A model generated the notes under the pieces. It did no database searches. It was not told the DNA's origin and worked only from the letters and a program-made list of their open reading frames with translations. The position numbers were made by a program, and so were the translations under genes. A stretch of DNA of 64,000 nt, taken from Desulfovibrio sp. JC010 (GTDB lineage: Bacteria > Desulfobacterota > Desulfovibrionia > Desulfovibrionales > Desulfovibrionaceae). Below are positions 34,267 to 43,590 of this stretch, piece after piece (positions within the stretch are counted from its first letter, which is position 1; every line of letters starts with the position of its first letter). Where the stretch lies: positions 1 to 64,000 of the forward strand of contig NZ_VOIQ01000010.1 in assembly GCF_010470675.1 (NCBI RefSeq). The letters run 5' to 3'.

Positions 34267-35457
34267 TTAAACCAGAAAACGGGAAAGCTGCTGCATATCA
34301 ACACCCAGAGAACTGGGATCAGGCTGGCGCATAACCATAACACCCTGACCGTTTTTCTTATAGGTGGCCAGATCGACACACTCGGAAACCACAGGCTGCA
34401 TTTTGTCGTTAAACAGGACCTTGACCTTCGGATGACGCGGTTTGGACTCATTGGTCTCCAACACAATACCGAAACGCAGATCGTCCAGCTGGACCATGGT
34501 ACCCGGAGGGTAAATACCCATAACCCTGATAAAACGATTGAGATAGGCAGGATCGAAATCCGTGCCTTTCCACTTGTACATCTGGCTAAGGGTCTTGGCC
34601 GGGGTTACCGCTTTTTTATAAACCCGCACACTGGTCAGGGCATCATAGACGTCGCTGATAGCGATAATCCGCCCGAAAGGATGGATATTCTCCCCCTTGA
34701 CCCCGCTTGGATACCCGTTGCCGTCATAACGTTCATGATGTTCAACAACACCACGCAGCACAGCCTGATCAAGACCCTCAACATCACGGAGAACCTCAAG
34801 TCCCTTTTGGGAATGGGTCTTCATAATACCGTATTCAGCATCAGTAAGCTTGCCGGGCTTATTAAGCACCTTGTTGGGAATGCGCCCCTTGCCCACATCA
34901 TGAAAAAGAGCGGCAATACCGAGCATCTCCAGTTCTTCACGCGTAAGACCGAGTGCCTTGCCCAGCAACAGGGAATAGAGGTTTACGTTAATACTGTGGG
35001 TGTAGGTATACTCGTCATATCTTTTCAGAAAGGCCAGAGTGAGGGCTGCAGGCTCGTTTGTGGTCAGACTGTCAATCACCTCCCCAACAATGGGAGCAGC
35101 TTCTTCGACCTCAACAGTCTTACCCTTGCGCACGTCTTCTATAAACTTATGGGCATAGTCGAGGGCTTCTTCATGCACCCGGCGGGCTTCCGGCAGAGCG
35201 TCAGCAAGATTACGTGCGGCCTCTTCGGCATTTTTCGCCTTTTTATTTCCTGAAGGATCCATCGCTGGCAGGGACTTACCGGTCAGAATTTCCACCCGTT
35301 CGGTGTCGTCGGGGAGATATTTGGCAATATCATCCAGCGACTCGATAACTCTTCCAACCTCCACATGAGGATCGCTAAAAGATCCGGTGCCGTATGTACG
35401 CACATACATACCCGGCTTTACATCCTTTTTCTTTATAACCCTGACTTCGTCAGCCAC
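34267..35457 (-). CDS. HD-GYP c-di-GMP phosphodiesterase
   Basis: A 396-residue protein with an N-terminal DUF3391 domain (~1-120: VKPGMYVRTYGTGSF) and a C-terminal HD-GYP domain. Visible residues are HSINVNLYSLLLG, FHDVGKGRIPNKVLNKPGKL (HD at ~186-187), HHERYDGNGYPSG and ISDVYDALTS, giving the metal-binding set and the GYP motif. It hydrolyses c-di-GMP to GMP or pGpG in the cytoplasm. GAGGGG is eight bases before a GTG at 35457; the TTG fifteen bases further upstream overlaps that site, so GTG is the better start. It is monocistronic. Two GGDEF proteins in the window (44048 and 52931) are the opposing activity. Confidence 0.92.
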   Translation of the reverse strand: MADEVRVIKKKDVKPGMYVRTYGTGSFSDPHVEVGRVIESLDDIAKYLPDDTERVEILTGKSLPAMDPSGNKKAKNAEEAARNLADALPEARRVHEEALDYAHKFIEDVRKGKTVEVEEAAPIVGEVIDSLTTNEPAALTLAFLKRYDEYTYTHSINVNLYSLLLGKALGLTREELEMLGIAALFHDVGKGRIPNKVLNKPGKLTDAEYGIMKTHSQKGLEVLRDVEGLDQAVLRGVVEHHERYDGNGYPSGVKGENIHPFGRIIAISDVYDALTSVRVYKKAVTPAKTLSQMYKWKGTDFDPAYLNRFIRVMGIYPPGTMVQLDDLRFGIVLETNESKPRHPKVKVLFNDKMQPVVSECVDLATYKKNGQGVMVMRQPDPSSLGVDMQQLSRFLV

Positions 35458-35865
35458 CTGAAAACCCCTCAAAAATTAAGCTATCCGCAATATTTTACCC
35501 GGAAATAAAACTTTATCGCTAAATTTCTATAAAAATTAAACTTTAGCAAAAACATAATATTTACTAAAACCGATTCATTGACCATACAATTATAATCATG
35601 AAATTATACTCAAAAATGCCATGCGTGTCCCTTTAAAAAATTTTTTTCAGAAGCAAAGACCTATTAATATTATAAAAAAAGAAAAACCCTTTATCTATTA
35701 CCAAAAGCTGCTTGACCTACTCCATAGGATGTTCTACGCAGGACTTTCAGCAAATGAACGGTTGCCACGCAACCTGAACCCGAAGCAGCTTCACTTCCGT
35801 TAATGACTTATCGGCAGTGGCTGCATTTTTATTGACAACGACGGAAATATTTTGAGGTTTATGGA
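35458..35865. other. ~400-base region without a supported gene
   Basis: AT-rich, between the divergent HD-GYP and greA genes, so it holds both promoters. A TTGACA occurs at about 35833, close to greA, but no well-spaced -10 follows. A 60-codon frame near 35621 has no ribosome-binding site and looks like chance. Confidence 0.4.
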
Positions 35866-36351
35866 ATGAGCAATATACCCATTTCAAAAGAAGGATTTGC
35901 AAAAATCAAAGAAGAGCTCGCAGCTCTGAAAAAAGAACGCCCTGAGGTAATCAAGGCCATTGCGGAAGCCCGCGAAGAAGGCGACCTGAAAGAAAACGGC
36001 GGTTACCACGCAGCCCGTGAAAGACAGGGAATGCTTGAAGCCAAGATCAACTACATCGAATCCCGTATCCCCCAGTTTAATGTGGTGGACATGACCACCC
36101 TCGGCGGACCGAAAATCACTTTCGGCGCAACTGTCGAACTGGAAGATATTGAGACCGGCGATGAAAAAAAATACACCATCATGGGACCGGACGAGAGCGA
36201 TTTCAAAAAAGGAATCATCTCCATTGAATCCCCGGTGGGTAAAGCCCTGCTCGGCAAAGAGGAAGGCGACGAAGTAGTGGTCAACGCCCCCAAAGGCAAG
36301 ATCGAATACGGCATTGTCTCAATAAATTTTAACGGACCTATTTCCCAGTAA
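35866..36351 (+). CDS. greA: Transcription elongation factor GreA
   Basis: A 161-residue RNA polymerase cleavage factor. The N-terminal coiled coil has ISKEGFAKIKEELAALKKERPEVIKAIAEAREEGDLKENGGYHAARERQGMLEAKI, with the tip acidic pair ED/GDL that activates cleavage. The C-terminal FKBP-like domain has GATVELEDIETGDEKKYTIMG, ISIESPVGKALLGKEEGDEV and GKIEYGIVSI. Length and motifs are canonical for GreA. It acts by rescuing backtracked RNA polymerase. GAGG lies nine bases before the ATG. A strong terminator follows. Confidence 0.97.
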   Translation: MSNIPISKEGFAKIKEELAALKKERPEVIKAIAEAREEGDLKENGGYHAARERQGMLEAKINYIESRIPQFNVVDMTTLGGPKITFGATVELEDIETGDEKKYTIMGPDESDFKKGIISIESPVGKALLGKEEGDEVVVNAPKGKIEYGIVSINFNGPISQ

Positions 36352-36406
36352 AAACAGGTTTTCCGTCAGCCAGTAAACAGGGCCGCAGGTTCTGGATATA
36401 AAAATT

Positions 36407-36443
36407 CAAACGGGGGTGTGCCAAGGCATATCCCCGTTTTTAT
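36407..36443 (+). terminator. Terminator of greA
   Basis: AAACGGGGG (36408-36416) pairs with the CCCCGTTT arm, with an inner GCC/GGC stem, followed by a T-run. Confidence 0.85.
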
Positions 36444-36464
36444 AATCATCAGTGAGCGTTCACC

Positions 36465-37223
36465 ATGCATGGCACGGAAATATTTCCCCATAACACCTCC
36501 TGCTCCGGCTTCTGCGCCCGTTGTAACACCGTCCATACCCTCGGCCCCGGTAAAGCCGTGCAGCACTGCCACGAATTGATGGACAAGCTGGACGCATGCG
36601 GACGTGCTGATTTTGACGTTCCGACCGATCAGGCCGACCCTGAATTTTCCACTAACTACCTCTTCGGCAAAGCACGGGGCCAGATGTTCGGAATCATGAC
36701 CTATCTGGACCGTGACAAAAACGAAAAAACCGCCAAGGCTTTTTCCGGGCAGTACAACGGACATTGGGAGATCCCCGGCTGGACAGCGCCGATCATCGAC
36801 CCGCAGGAATTCCAGTCCCTTACCGAAACAACGGAAAGGGAAATAAAAAGAATCGGCCGGGAAATGGAAAAACACGTGCCCGGTTCCCCCGGCCATGCTG
36901 AACTCGGGTCCCGCCGAAAAAAAATGTCTCAGGGTTTGATGCGTAAAATCCACGCCATCTACACCATGCACAACTTCCGAGCAGAAAAACTGCCCATGCC
37001 TGAAATAATACACGGGCAAAGAGGCATCCCCACCGGAACCGGAGACTGCTGCGCACCCAAACTGCTCAATTTCGCCGCCCGCAACGGCTACACCCCGCTG
37101 GGTATTGCCGAATTCTACTATGGCCGGGAAAACCGTTCCGCAACACGCGCCCACAAACAATTCTACCCTTCCTGCACCGACAAGTGCGGACTCATCCTCG
37201 GCTACATGCTCTGCGGCCTCTAA
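36465..37223 (+). CDS. Stand-alone homologue of the N-terminal domain of large RluA-type synthases
   Basis: A 252-residue soluble protein. The C-terminal segment GIPTGTGDCCAPKLLNFAARNGYTPLGIAEFYYG...FYPSCTDKCGLILGYML matches, from memory, the N-terminal extension of long (about 550-residue) RluA-family pseudouridine synthases of gammaproteobacteria, which carry GECCAPKLL and YPAC..KC.PIL. The pseudouridine synthase catalytic domain (HRLD) is absent. Conserved cysteines (SCSGFCARC at the N-terminus, GDCCAP and C..KC at the end) suggest metal binding. A middle coiled coil (~120-165) resembles the long version. Function unknown; a link with RNA modification is inference only. Confidence 0.6.
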   Translation: MHGTEIFPHNTSCSGFCARCNTVHTLGPGKAVQHCHELMDKLDACGRADFDVPTDQADPEFSTNYLFGKARGQMFGIMTYLDRDKNEKTAKAFSGQYNGHWEIPGWTAPIIDPQEFQSLTETTEREIKRIGREMEKHVPGSPGHAELGSRRKKMSQGLMRKIHAIYTMHNFRAEKLPMPEIIHGQRGIPTGTGDCCAPKLLNFAARNGYTPLGIAEFYYGRENRSATRAHKQFYPSCTDKCGLILGYMLCGL

Positions 37224-37303
37224 AAATTTCAGCTGATTTCACTAACATTTCCCTATCAAAAAGAGCAGTATGTAAGTATACTGTCCTGACGGAGGATTAA
37301 TTT

Positions 37304-37738
37304 ATGAAATTCAGCACCCTGAAACAATATTCACTGCTGGCCCTGACAGCCTGTGCAATCCTTTTCGCGGCCGGTTGCGCACCCAAGCAGACCAATTATC
37401 CCACCTACGAAAATCCAACTGAAACCAAATGGATCGCTGAAGACATTGACGGCAAACCCGTGCAGGGATTTGCCCACATCTGGATGCGACTGGACAGTAA
37501 CGGTAAAATATACGGTTCAGGAGGCTGCAACAGCTTTCGCGGGAATTACTCCTACAACAATGGAATATTCAGGACCGGGCCTCTGGCCACTACACGCAAA
37601 AGCTGCTCCAAAGGCATGAACCTGCAGGAATTCAAATTCATGCAGGCTCTGGACAGAGTCGAGACAATGCAGGAAAGAAACGGCATGCTTCACATGGAAG
37701 GACAAGGTAACTCCCTGCTTTTTTATAAAGGCCATTAA
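37304..37738 (+). CDS. META-domain (HslJ-like) lipoprotein
   Basis: A 144-residue lipoprotein: signal peptide ending in lipobox FAAGC (Cys near residue 25), followed by a META domain. The domain is seen in TKWIAEDIDGKPVQG, RLDSNGKIYGSGGCNSFRGNYSY (the G.GCN.F.G.Y signature), IFRTGPLATTRKSC and EFKFMQALDRVETM. HslJ-type proteins sit in the outer membrane and are linked to novobiocin and heat stress. No operon partner is evident, although the cysteine kinase follows 21 bases later and may share the transcript. GGAGG precedes the ATG. Confidence 0.88.
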   Translation: MKFSTLKQYSLLALTACAILFAAGCAPKQTNYPTYENPTETKWIAEDIDGKPVQGFAHIWMRLDSNGKIYGSGGCNSFRGNYSYNNGIFRTGPLATTRKSCSKGMNLQEFKFMQALDRVETMQERNGMLHMEGQGNSLLFYKGH

Positions 37739-37759
37739 TCAGAACATCAGAGATCTTGC

Positions 37760-38947
37760 ATGAGCGAAACAACATACTACCCAGACACTCCGGGAAATGA
37801 CGACAATCCGTGCAGTCCGGATATTCTGGACCAGCACGATCATATAAAAGCCGAACTTGCTCCGGAATTAATTGATACCGTTCCGAACCCCGCCTTTATT
37901 TTAAACAAGGACAGACGGATCATCTTCTACAACCAGTCTCTGGCCAAAGCTGTGGGAGAAAAACGGGAAAATATGATTCTGGGCCGCCGTCCCGGGGAAC
38001 TGCTCCGCTGCTGCAACACAAGGAGCAACTGGTGCGGTGACGCCACCCCCTGCGTCCAGTGTGGAGCATTAAGGGCTATCCAGACTGCCATGTCCGGACA
38101 AAAAAGCGAAGAGGAATGCATGCTGCTGGCCAATGTGGACGGCAAAATAAAAGCTTACACATTCATGGTCAACAGTTCGCCTATAAAGATCAAAGGTGAT
38201 GAGTATTATATAATCCATCTGACGGACATTTCCGACAGCAAACACAAGGAAATGATGGAACGGGTATTCCTGCACGACCTGCTCAATGCGGTAAACGGAA
38301 TCGCCAATGCCGGGACTTTGATTAAAATTGACGCCATAAAAAAAGAACAGCAGGAACTGGCCGGAATGATCGTAGAACGCGCCCATTACATGGCTAATGA
38401 AATCAATGCCCACCGCTTGTTCATATCCGCGGAAGCCAAGCAGCTCGAAACCGATGATGAACCAGTGGCAGTCGTTTCATTTATTGAATCCATCTGTGCT
38501 TTTTACGAGAACAGCCAACTGGCAAAAGAAAAAAACATCAGCATCAACTCAAAAATAAATGAGTTCAAGCTGACTACTGACAAACGCATTCTCTACCGCA
38601 TTCTTGAAAATCTGGTCAAAAACGCCTTTGAAGCCTCACCGGAAAACGGCACCGTGTCTGTGGAAGCCCGCGAAGAAAACAACAGAGCCCTTTTCACAAT
38701 CTCCAATCAGGGCACCATTCCCATGACCGTGGCCCACCAGATATTCAAACGATCTTTCTCCACCAAAGGACCTGGCCGCGGCCTCGGCACATACAGCGTA
38801 AAAATGTTCACCGAGAACTACCTTCGCGGAAGGGTCTGGTTCGATTCATCAAAGGATGACGGCACCAATTTTTACGTGGAAATTCCGCTATCTCCTTCCG
38901 AGCGACCTCTGGGTGAAACGCCGTGCCCCAGCACCTTGCAGGCTTAA
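37760..38947 (+). CDS. Cytoplasmic PAS sensor histidine kinase with cysteine cluster, paralogue of 6034
   Basis: A 395-residue soluble kinase. The PAS domain (~35-160) has C84/C85-x7-C92-G-x4-C98-x2-C101-G-A, the same cluster as in the kinase at 6034 with two residues fewer in the first gap. The phosphoacceptor is H172 in FLHDLLNAVNG. The catalytic domain shows N-box LENLVKNAFEAS and RSFSTKGPGRGLGTYS. Between cluster and H-box the two paralogues differ in sequence, so they likely read different cues with one chemistry. A separate neighbouring STAS-like partner, as in the first locus, is missing. No adjacent response regulator. Confidence 0.85.
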   Translation: MSETTYYPDTPGNDDNPCSPDILDQHDHIKAELAPELIDTVPNPAFILNKDRRIIFYNQSLAKAVGEKRENMILGRRPGELLRCCNTRSNWCGDATPCVQCGALRAIQTAMSGQKSEEECMLLANVDGKIKAYTFMVNSSPIKIKGDEYYIIHLTDISDSKHKEMMERVFLHDLLNAVNGIANAGTLIKIDAIKKEQQELAGMIVERAHYMANEINAHRLFISAEAKQLETDDEPVAVVSFIESICAFYENSQLAKEKNISINSKINEFKLTTDKRILYRILENLVKNAFEASPENGTVSVEAREENNRALFTISNQGTIPMTVAHQIFKRSFSTKGPGRGLGTYSVKMFTENYLRGRVWFDSSKDDGTNFYVEIPLSPSERPLGETPCPSTLQA

Positions 38948-39008
38948 GCAAATAATTTGATGCGCTTCGCCTCCATGCGTCACACCCCGTAGTGTAAACC
39001 ACAGAAAA

Positions 39009-39042
39009 AAACCGCCCTGCTGAAGATCCAGCAGGGCGGTTT
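39009..39042. terminator. Bidirectional terminator
   Basis: ACCGCCCTGCTG pairs with CAGCAGGGCGGT around AAGATC, with A/T runs on both sides. It serves the kinase (+) and the RND operon (-). Confidence 0.85.
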
Positions 39043-39064
39043 AGTTTTAGCTATTTAAAACAAA

Positions 39065-42000
39065 TTACTCTTTTGCGGAATCAGAGCCCCCGTCACCGCC
39101 CTTCACGCTCTTTATTTTCATCAGAATCACATAAAAAAGCGGTACAAAGAGCACCCCGAGAACAGTGGCCGCGATCATACCCGAAAACACCGAAGTACCA
39201 AGCGCGTGACGGCTGGCCGAACCTGCCCCCTGTGCTATGACCAGCGGCACAACACCGAGGATGAACGCAAACGAAGTCATCAGGATGGGCCGGAAACGGA
39301 TCTTGGCGGCCTCAACTGCGGCCTCTACAAGGGATGATCCCTGCTCATACTTGGCCTTGGCAAATTCCACGATTAAAATGGCATTCTTGGCCGCCAGACC
39401 AACCAGCATAATCAGACCGATCTGGGCATAAACGTTGTTATCCAGACCACGCAGGAACTGCCCGGAGATAGCCCCGAACACACCCAGCGGAACCGCAAAA
39501 ACAATAGCCAGCGGAATAATCCAGCTCTCGTATTGTGCTGCCAGCACAAGGAAGACCATGAGCACCGCAAGAGCGAAGATAATGATGATTTCCCCGCCGG
39601 ATTTCTTTTCCTGATACGCGATGTTGGTCCAGTCGAAACCGTAGCCGCGCGGCAGGGTGTCGCGGGCGATTTTTTCCATCAATGCCATGGCCTGCCCGGT
39701 ACTGTAGCCCGGAGCGTTGGCCGCGGTTATCTCAATGGTCCGGAACAGGTTGTAACGCTGAATGTATTCCGGTCCGAATATCTTCTCCTGATTAAGCAGG
39801 GTGGAAAGCGGGATCATCTTCCCGGTATCCCCGCGCACGTAGAACTTGGACACATCTTCCGGGCTGGTCCTGAACTCGGAATCCGCCTGAGCCATAACCC
39901 GGTAGGTCCTGCCGTATTTATTGAAATCGTTGATGTAATAACCGCCGAGAAAAGTCTGCATGGCGGTGAACACTTCATTGAGCGGGATACCCAGCTTACG
40001 CACCTTATCGCGGTCAACGTCAACAAACAGCTGCGGCACATCAGCACTGAAAGTGGAGAATATTCCGGTCAGCTCCGGATGCTTGCGCAGCTCGGCCATG
40101 TAATCCTGAGCCACCTGTGCCAGTTCCTTTACAGTTCCGCCGGAACGGTCCTGCAGCTCAAACTGCAAACCGCCAGTGGACCCGATACCGTTGATGGGCG
40201 GCGGGTTAAAGCAGATAACCATGGCCTCCTGAATACCAAACACCTTCTGCTGCACCTTACCGAGAATGGCTTCCACATGCAGCTGGGGGGCAGTGCGCTC
40301 ATCCCATGGATCAAGGGTGGCGAACAAGGTTGAAGTGTAGGAAGAATAAGCACCGGTAATCAGGTTGAATCCGCCCAGTGCGAAATATGTTTTCACGCCC
40401 GGCTCATTCTTCAGGATTTCCTCCACCTGCTGCACCACCGCATCTGAACGCTCAAGAGAGGCACCTTCGGGCAGCTGCACGTTGATCATGAAGTAACCCT
40501 GATCCTCATTGGGCACGAACCCGGTGGGTACAGTCTTGAACAGGGTATAGGCCCCGAACATCAGCACCCCGAAAATTCCCAGCGCGATGACTGACTTGCG
40601 GATGATTATCCTGACCCCGGAAGTATATCCGGAAGTGATCTTGCTGAAATATTTGTTGAACTGCTTGAAAAACCAGCCCAACGGGCCGCGCATGTCTTTC
40701 TGCGGCCGCAGCAGCAGGGCCGACATGGCCGGAGAAAAGGTCAAAGCGTTAACGGATGAAATTGCCACCGAAACCGCAAGGGTCAGTGCGAACTGCTTAT
40801 AAAGCTGCCCGGTAATCCCGCCCATGAAGGCTACAGGCACAAACACGGCAATAAGCACCGCAGTGGTCGCCATAATCGGCCCGGAAACCTCTTTCATGGC
40901 CTCCTTGGTGGCCGTCTTGGGGTCCAGTCCTTCTTCGTCAATCTTGGATTGCACCGCCTCGACCACAACAATGGCGTCATCAACAACAATACCGATGGCC
41001 AATACCATACCGAACAGGGTCAGGGTGTTGATGGAAAATCCGAGCACCTGAAAGAATGCGAATGTTCCCACCAGAGAAACCGGAACCGCAATCATGGGCA
41101 CGATGGTCGCCCGCAGGTTCTGGAGAAAAATGAACACAACGATGAACACGAGAGCCATGGCCTCGTACAGGGTATCCATAACCTCTTCAATTGAAGCGGT
41201 AACAAACAGGGTGGTATCGTAGGGAATGTCGTATTTCATTCCAGTCGGAAAATCCTGCGAAAGATGCTTCATGGTGGCACGGACATTTTCCACGATATCA
41301 AGGGCGTTTGCTCCGGGCAGCTGGTAAACCAGCAGCATTGCGGAATCAATCTCGCCCTGCCTGCCGAAAGCGGAATAGGATTTGGACCCCATCTCAACCC
41401 GGGCCACATCGCGGATATGCACGGTGCTGCCGTCCGGGTTGGCTTTGACGATGATATTACCGAACTCTTCCGGTTCGCTGAGACGCCCTTTGACCCGCAC
41501 GGTCAGCTGGAACTGCTGCCCTGAAGTAGCCGGGGGCTGCCCCACCTGTCCGGCAGGAGCCTGCAGGTTCTGCTCCTGCACAGCGGAGATAATGTCATCG
41601 GCGGTAATTGCCAGCCGGGCCATTTTGTCGGGGTCCAGCCAGATACGCATGCCGTAGTCCTGATCACCGAACAGGGAAACACTACCAACACCGGGAATAC
41701 GGGAAACAGCATCAAAAAGATTGATTTTGGCGTAGTTGTTCAGGAACAGGGAATCATACGTTCCATCCGGGGAAAGCAGACTGATCACACAGATCATGCT
41801 AGAAGACTGTTTCTTAACGCTGACCCCGGATTTGGTTACTTCGGAAGGCAGCTGCGGTGTGGCAAGACTGACCCTGTTCTGGACGTCAACCGTAGCCAGT
41901 TCGAGATCGCGCCCCAGATCAAAAGTTACGTTGAGCACCATGCGTCCGTCATTGGAACTGATGGAACTCATGTAGAGCATATCCTGTGCACCGTTGACCT

Positions 42001-42202
42001 GCTCTTCAATGGGAGCGGCAACGGTTTCTTCCACAACATCCGCACTGGCTCCGGTGTACTGGGCCGCAATCTGCACCGTGGGCGGCGCGATTTCCGGATA
42101 CTGGGCAATGGGCAAAGTAAAAATACTCAGCAAGCCCACCAGTGTAATAATGATGGAGATAACGGACGAAAAAATGGGTCTGTCGATAAAGAAATTGACC
42201 AT
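39065..42202 (-). CDS. RND multidrug efflux pump (HAE1/AcrB type)
   Basis: A 1045-residue inner-membrane pump. The N-terminal cytosolic/TM1 start MVNFFIDRPIFSSVISIIITLVGLLSI, porter-domain GASADVVEETVAAPIEEQVNG, the proton-relay aspartates in GIVVDDAIVVVEAVQ (TM4), and GLAAKNAILIVEFAKAKYEQG with RFRPILMTSFAFILGVVPLV (TM10-11) are HAE1 hallmarks. It exports hydrophobic drugs, solvents or bile-like compounds by proton antiport as a trimer. It lies 64 bases downstream of the adaptor gene with a strong hairpin between them. No TolC-type outer-membrane gene is adjacent, so that partner must be elsewhere. Confidence 0.95.
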   Translation of the reverse strand: MVNFFIDRPIFSSVISIIITLVGLLSIFTLPIAQYPEIAPPTVQIAAQYTGASADVVEETVAAPIEEQVNGAQDMLYMSSISSNDGRMVLNVTFDLGRDLELATVDVQNRVSLATPQLPSEVTKSGVSVKKQSSSMICVISLLSPDGTYDSLFLNNYAKINLFDAVSRIPGVGSVSLFGDQDYGMRIWLDPDKMARLAITADDIISAVQEQNLQAPAGQVGQPPATSGQQFQLTVRVKGRLSEPEEFGNIIVKANPDGSTVHIRDVARVEMGSKSYSAFGRQGEIDSAMLLVYQLPGANALDIVENVRATMKHLSQDFPTGMKYDIPYDTTLFVTASIEEVMDTLYEAMALVFIVVFIFLQNLRATIVPMIAVPVSLVGTFAFFQVLGFSINTLTLFGMVLAIGIVVDDAIVVVEAVQSKIDEEGLDPKTATKEAMKEVSGPIMATTAVLIAVFVPVAFMGGITGQLYKQFALTLAVSVAISSVNALTFSPAMSALLLRPQKDMRGPLGWFFKQFNKYFSKITSGYTSGVRIIIRKSVIALGIFGVLMFGAYTLFKTVPTGFVPNEDQGYFMINVQLPEGASLERSDAVVQQVEEILKNEPGVKTYFALGGFNLITGAYSSYTSTLFATLDPWDERTAPQLHVEAILGKVQQKVFGIQEAMVICFNPPPINGIGSTGGLQFELQDRSGGTVKELAQVAQDYMAELRKHPELTGIFSTFSADVPQLFVDVDRDKVRKLGIPLNEVFTAMQTFLGGYYINDFNKYGRTYRVMAQADSEFRTSPEDVSKFYVRGDTGKMIPLSTLLNQEKIFGPEYIQRYNLFRTIEITAANAPGYSTGQAMALMEKIARDTLPRGYGFDWTNIAYQEKKSGGEIIIIFALAVLMVFLVLAAQYESWIIPLAIVFAVPLGVFGAISGQFLRGLDNNVYAQIGLIMLVGLAAKNAILIVEFAKAKYEQGSSLVEAAVEAAKIRFRPILMTSFAFILGVVPLVIAQGAGSASRHALGTSVFSGMIAATVLGVLFVPLFYVILMKIKSVKGGDGGSDSAKE

Positions 42203-42227
42203 GGCTGCTTCCTGCGATGCGAAAAAT

Positions 42228-42253
42228 GATCTCCCCGAAAAAACGGGGAGATC
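42228..42253 (-). promoter_or_regulatory. Intercistronic hairpin between adaptor and pump genes
   Basis: GATCTCCCCG-aaaaaa-CGGGGAGATC is a perfect 10-bp stem inside the operon. In the transcript (minus strand) a short T-rich tract (ATTTTTCG) follows, so it can be a partial terminator or a processing/stability element that sets the ratio of the two proteins. Confidence 0.6.
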
Positions 42254-42266
42254 TATTTAATTAATA

Positions 42267-43445
42267 TTACTGTTTGGCTGCTTCGGGCTGGTCCTGAACG
42301 ATCTGGGGAGTGACCGGGGTTCCGGGACGGATCTTATTCACTCCGTCGGCAATGATCAGGGTGTCATTTTCGATTCCGGATTTGATCACGGTGTTGCGGT
42401 CATCGGTATAATCAATGGTAATCGGCTTTTCGACGACAGTGCCGTTGCTTACTGTCAGCAGGGATTTGCGACCCTGAACATCCAGCATTGCCCGTGTGGG
42501 TACCACCAGAACGTTGGGATAATTCTTAAGTTCAACCACCACCTTGGCATACTGTCCATCACGCAGGATTCTGTCAGGGTTGGGAAATTCGGCCCTGATA
42601 CCCAGCGTTCCGGTGGAGGAGTCAACTGCCCGGTCTGCCATATTGAAAGTCCCGTTGTATTCATAGAAACCGCCATCGGCAAGGATGATGCGCAGATCGG
42701 AAGGCTTGTCCGGCTTGCCTTGCTTTCTGAGGGATTCCATTTCACGGATAGCCACCAGATATTCTTTTTCGGGAATGCTGAAATTCACATAAACCGGATC
42801 AACTGCCGAGACAGTAACCAGCACGGTGGATTCTGCGGCAACCAGTGTTCCCGGCTCCACCTGCGTACGCCCGATGATACCGTCCATAGGCGAAACAATT
42901 TTCGTAAACCCAAGATTCAGGTTGGCCTGCTCCACCTCGGCCTTGGCATTGCTGACGTTGGCTTCCAGAACCTGCTTGTCGGTGATCTTGGAATCGAACT
43001 CTTCACGGCTGACCGCGCCCTGATCAAAAAGGGCTTTGAACCGTTTGTAATCCTTGCTGGCTTTGGCAAGACTGGCTCTGGTGCTGGCCAGCTCCGCTTT
43101 GGCTTTTTTCAAAGCCTCCTGATAAGGGCGGGAATCAATAACAAAAAGAAGCTGGCCTTCTTTCACGGCCTGCCCTTCAGTGAAGGTTCTTTCCTTAATA
43201 TGCCCCTCTACACGGGCTTTGATATCCACAGTTTTCAGAGCTTCAATCTGGGCTACATACTCCCCCATCACCGGAAAAGACTGTTCGCTGATTTTAATTA
43301 CTTTAACAGGAATGGGCTCTGCAGCCGCCTGCTCTTTCTTCTCTTCGCCAAAACATCCGGAGAAGACGAAAGACATGGACAACAAAACAAAAAACAACGC
43401 TGCGGAAACCTTCCGCCCGGTAACCGCATGAAAAAGAAATTTCAC
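42267..43445 (-). CDS. RND membrane-fusion adaptor lipoprotein (AcrA type)
   Basis: A 392-residue periplasmic adaptor: lipoprotein signal with FSGC (Cys near residue 31), a barrel-sandwich start (YVAQIEALKTVDIKARVEGHIKERTFTEGQAVKEGQLLFVID), a coiled-coil hairpin (~110-165), and the returning half PMDGIIGRTQVEPGTLVAAESTVLVTVSAVDPVYVNFSIPE. The length suits AcrA/MexA. It links the RND pump to an outer-membrane channel. The start is GTG with AGGGGG nearby. It is the first gene of the operon. No regulator gene adjoins. Confidence 0.93.
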   Translation of the reverse strand: MKFLFHAVTGRKVSAALFFVLLSMSFVFSGCFGEEKKEQAAAEPIPVKVIKISEQSFPVMGEYVAQIEALKTVDIKARVEGHIKERTFTEGQAVKEGQLLFVIDSRPYQEALKKAKAELASTRASLAKASKDYKRFKALFDQGAVSREEFDSKITDKQVLEANVSNAKAEVEQANLNLGFTKIVSPMDGIIGRTQVEPGTLVAAESTVLVTVSAVDPVYVNFSIPEKEYLVAIREMESLRKQGKPDKPSDLRIILADGGFYEYNGTFNMADRAVDSSTGTLGIRAEFPNPDRILRDGQYAKVVVELKNYPNVLVVPTRAMLDVQGRKSLLTVSNGTVVEKPITIDYTDDRNTVIKSGIENDTLIIADGVNKIRPGTPVTPQIVQDQPEAAKQ

Positions 43446-43590
43446 GAATTTCCCCCTGAATAATATTTAAAAGCCGGAGATTGCTTTAGAAACAGCAATC
43501 CGCCCTCTATCCCATCTATAAGTAATGAGACACTAACCGATTACCATTTCAAAAAAAAGTAAATTATTGCAGATTATCATATAGAAACGG

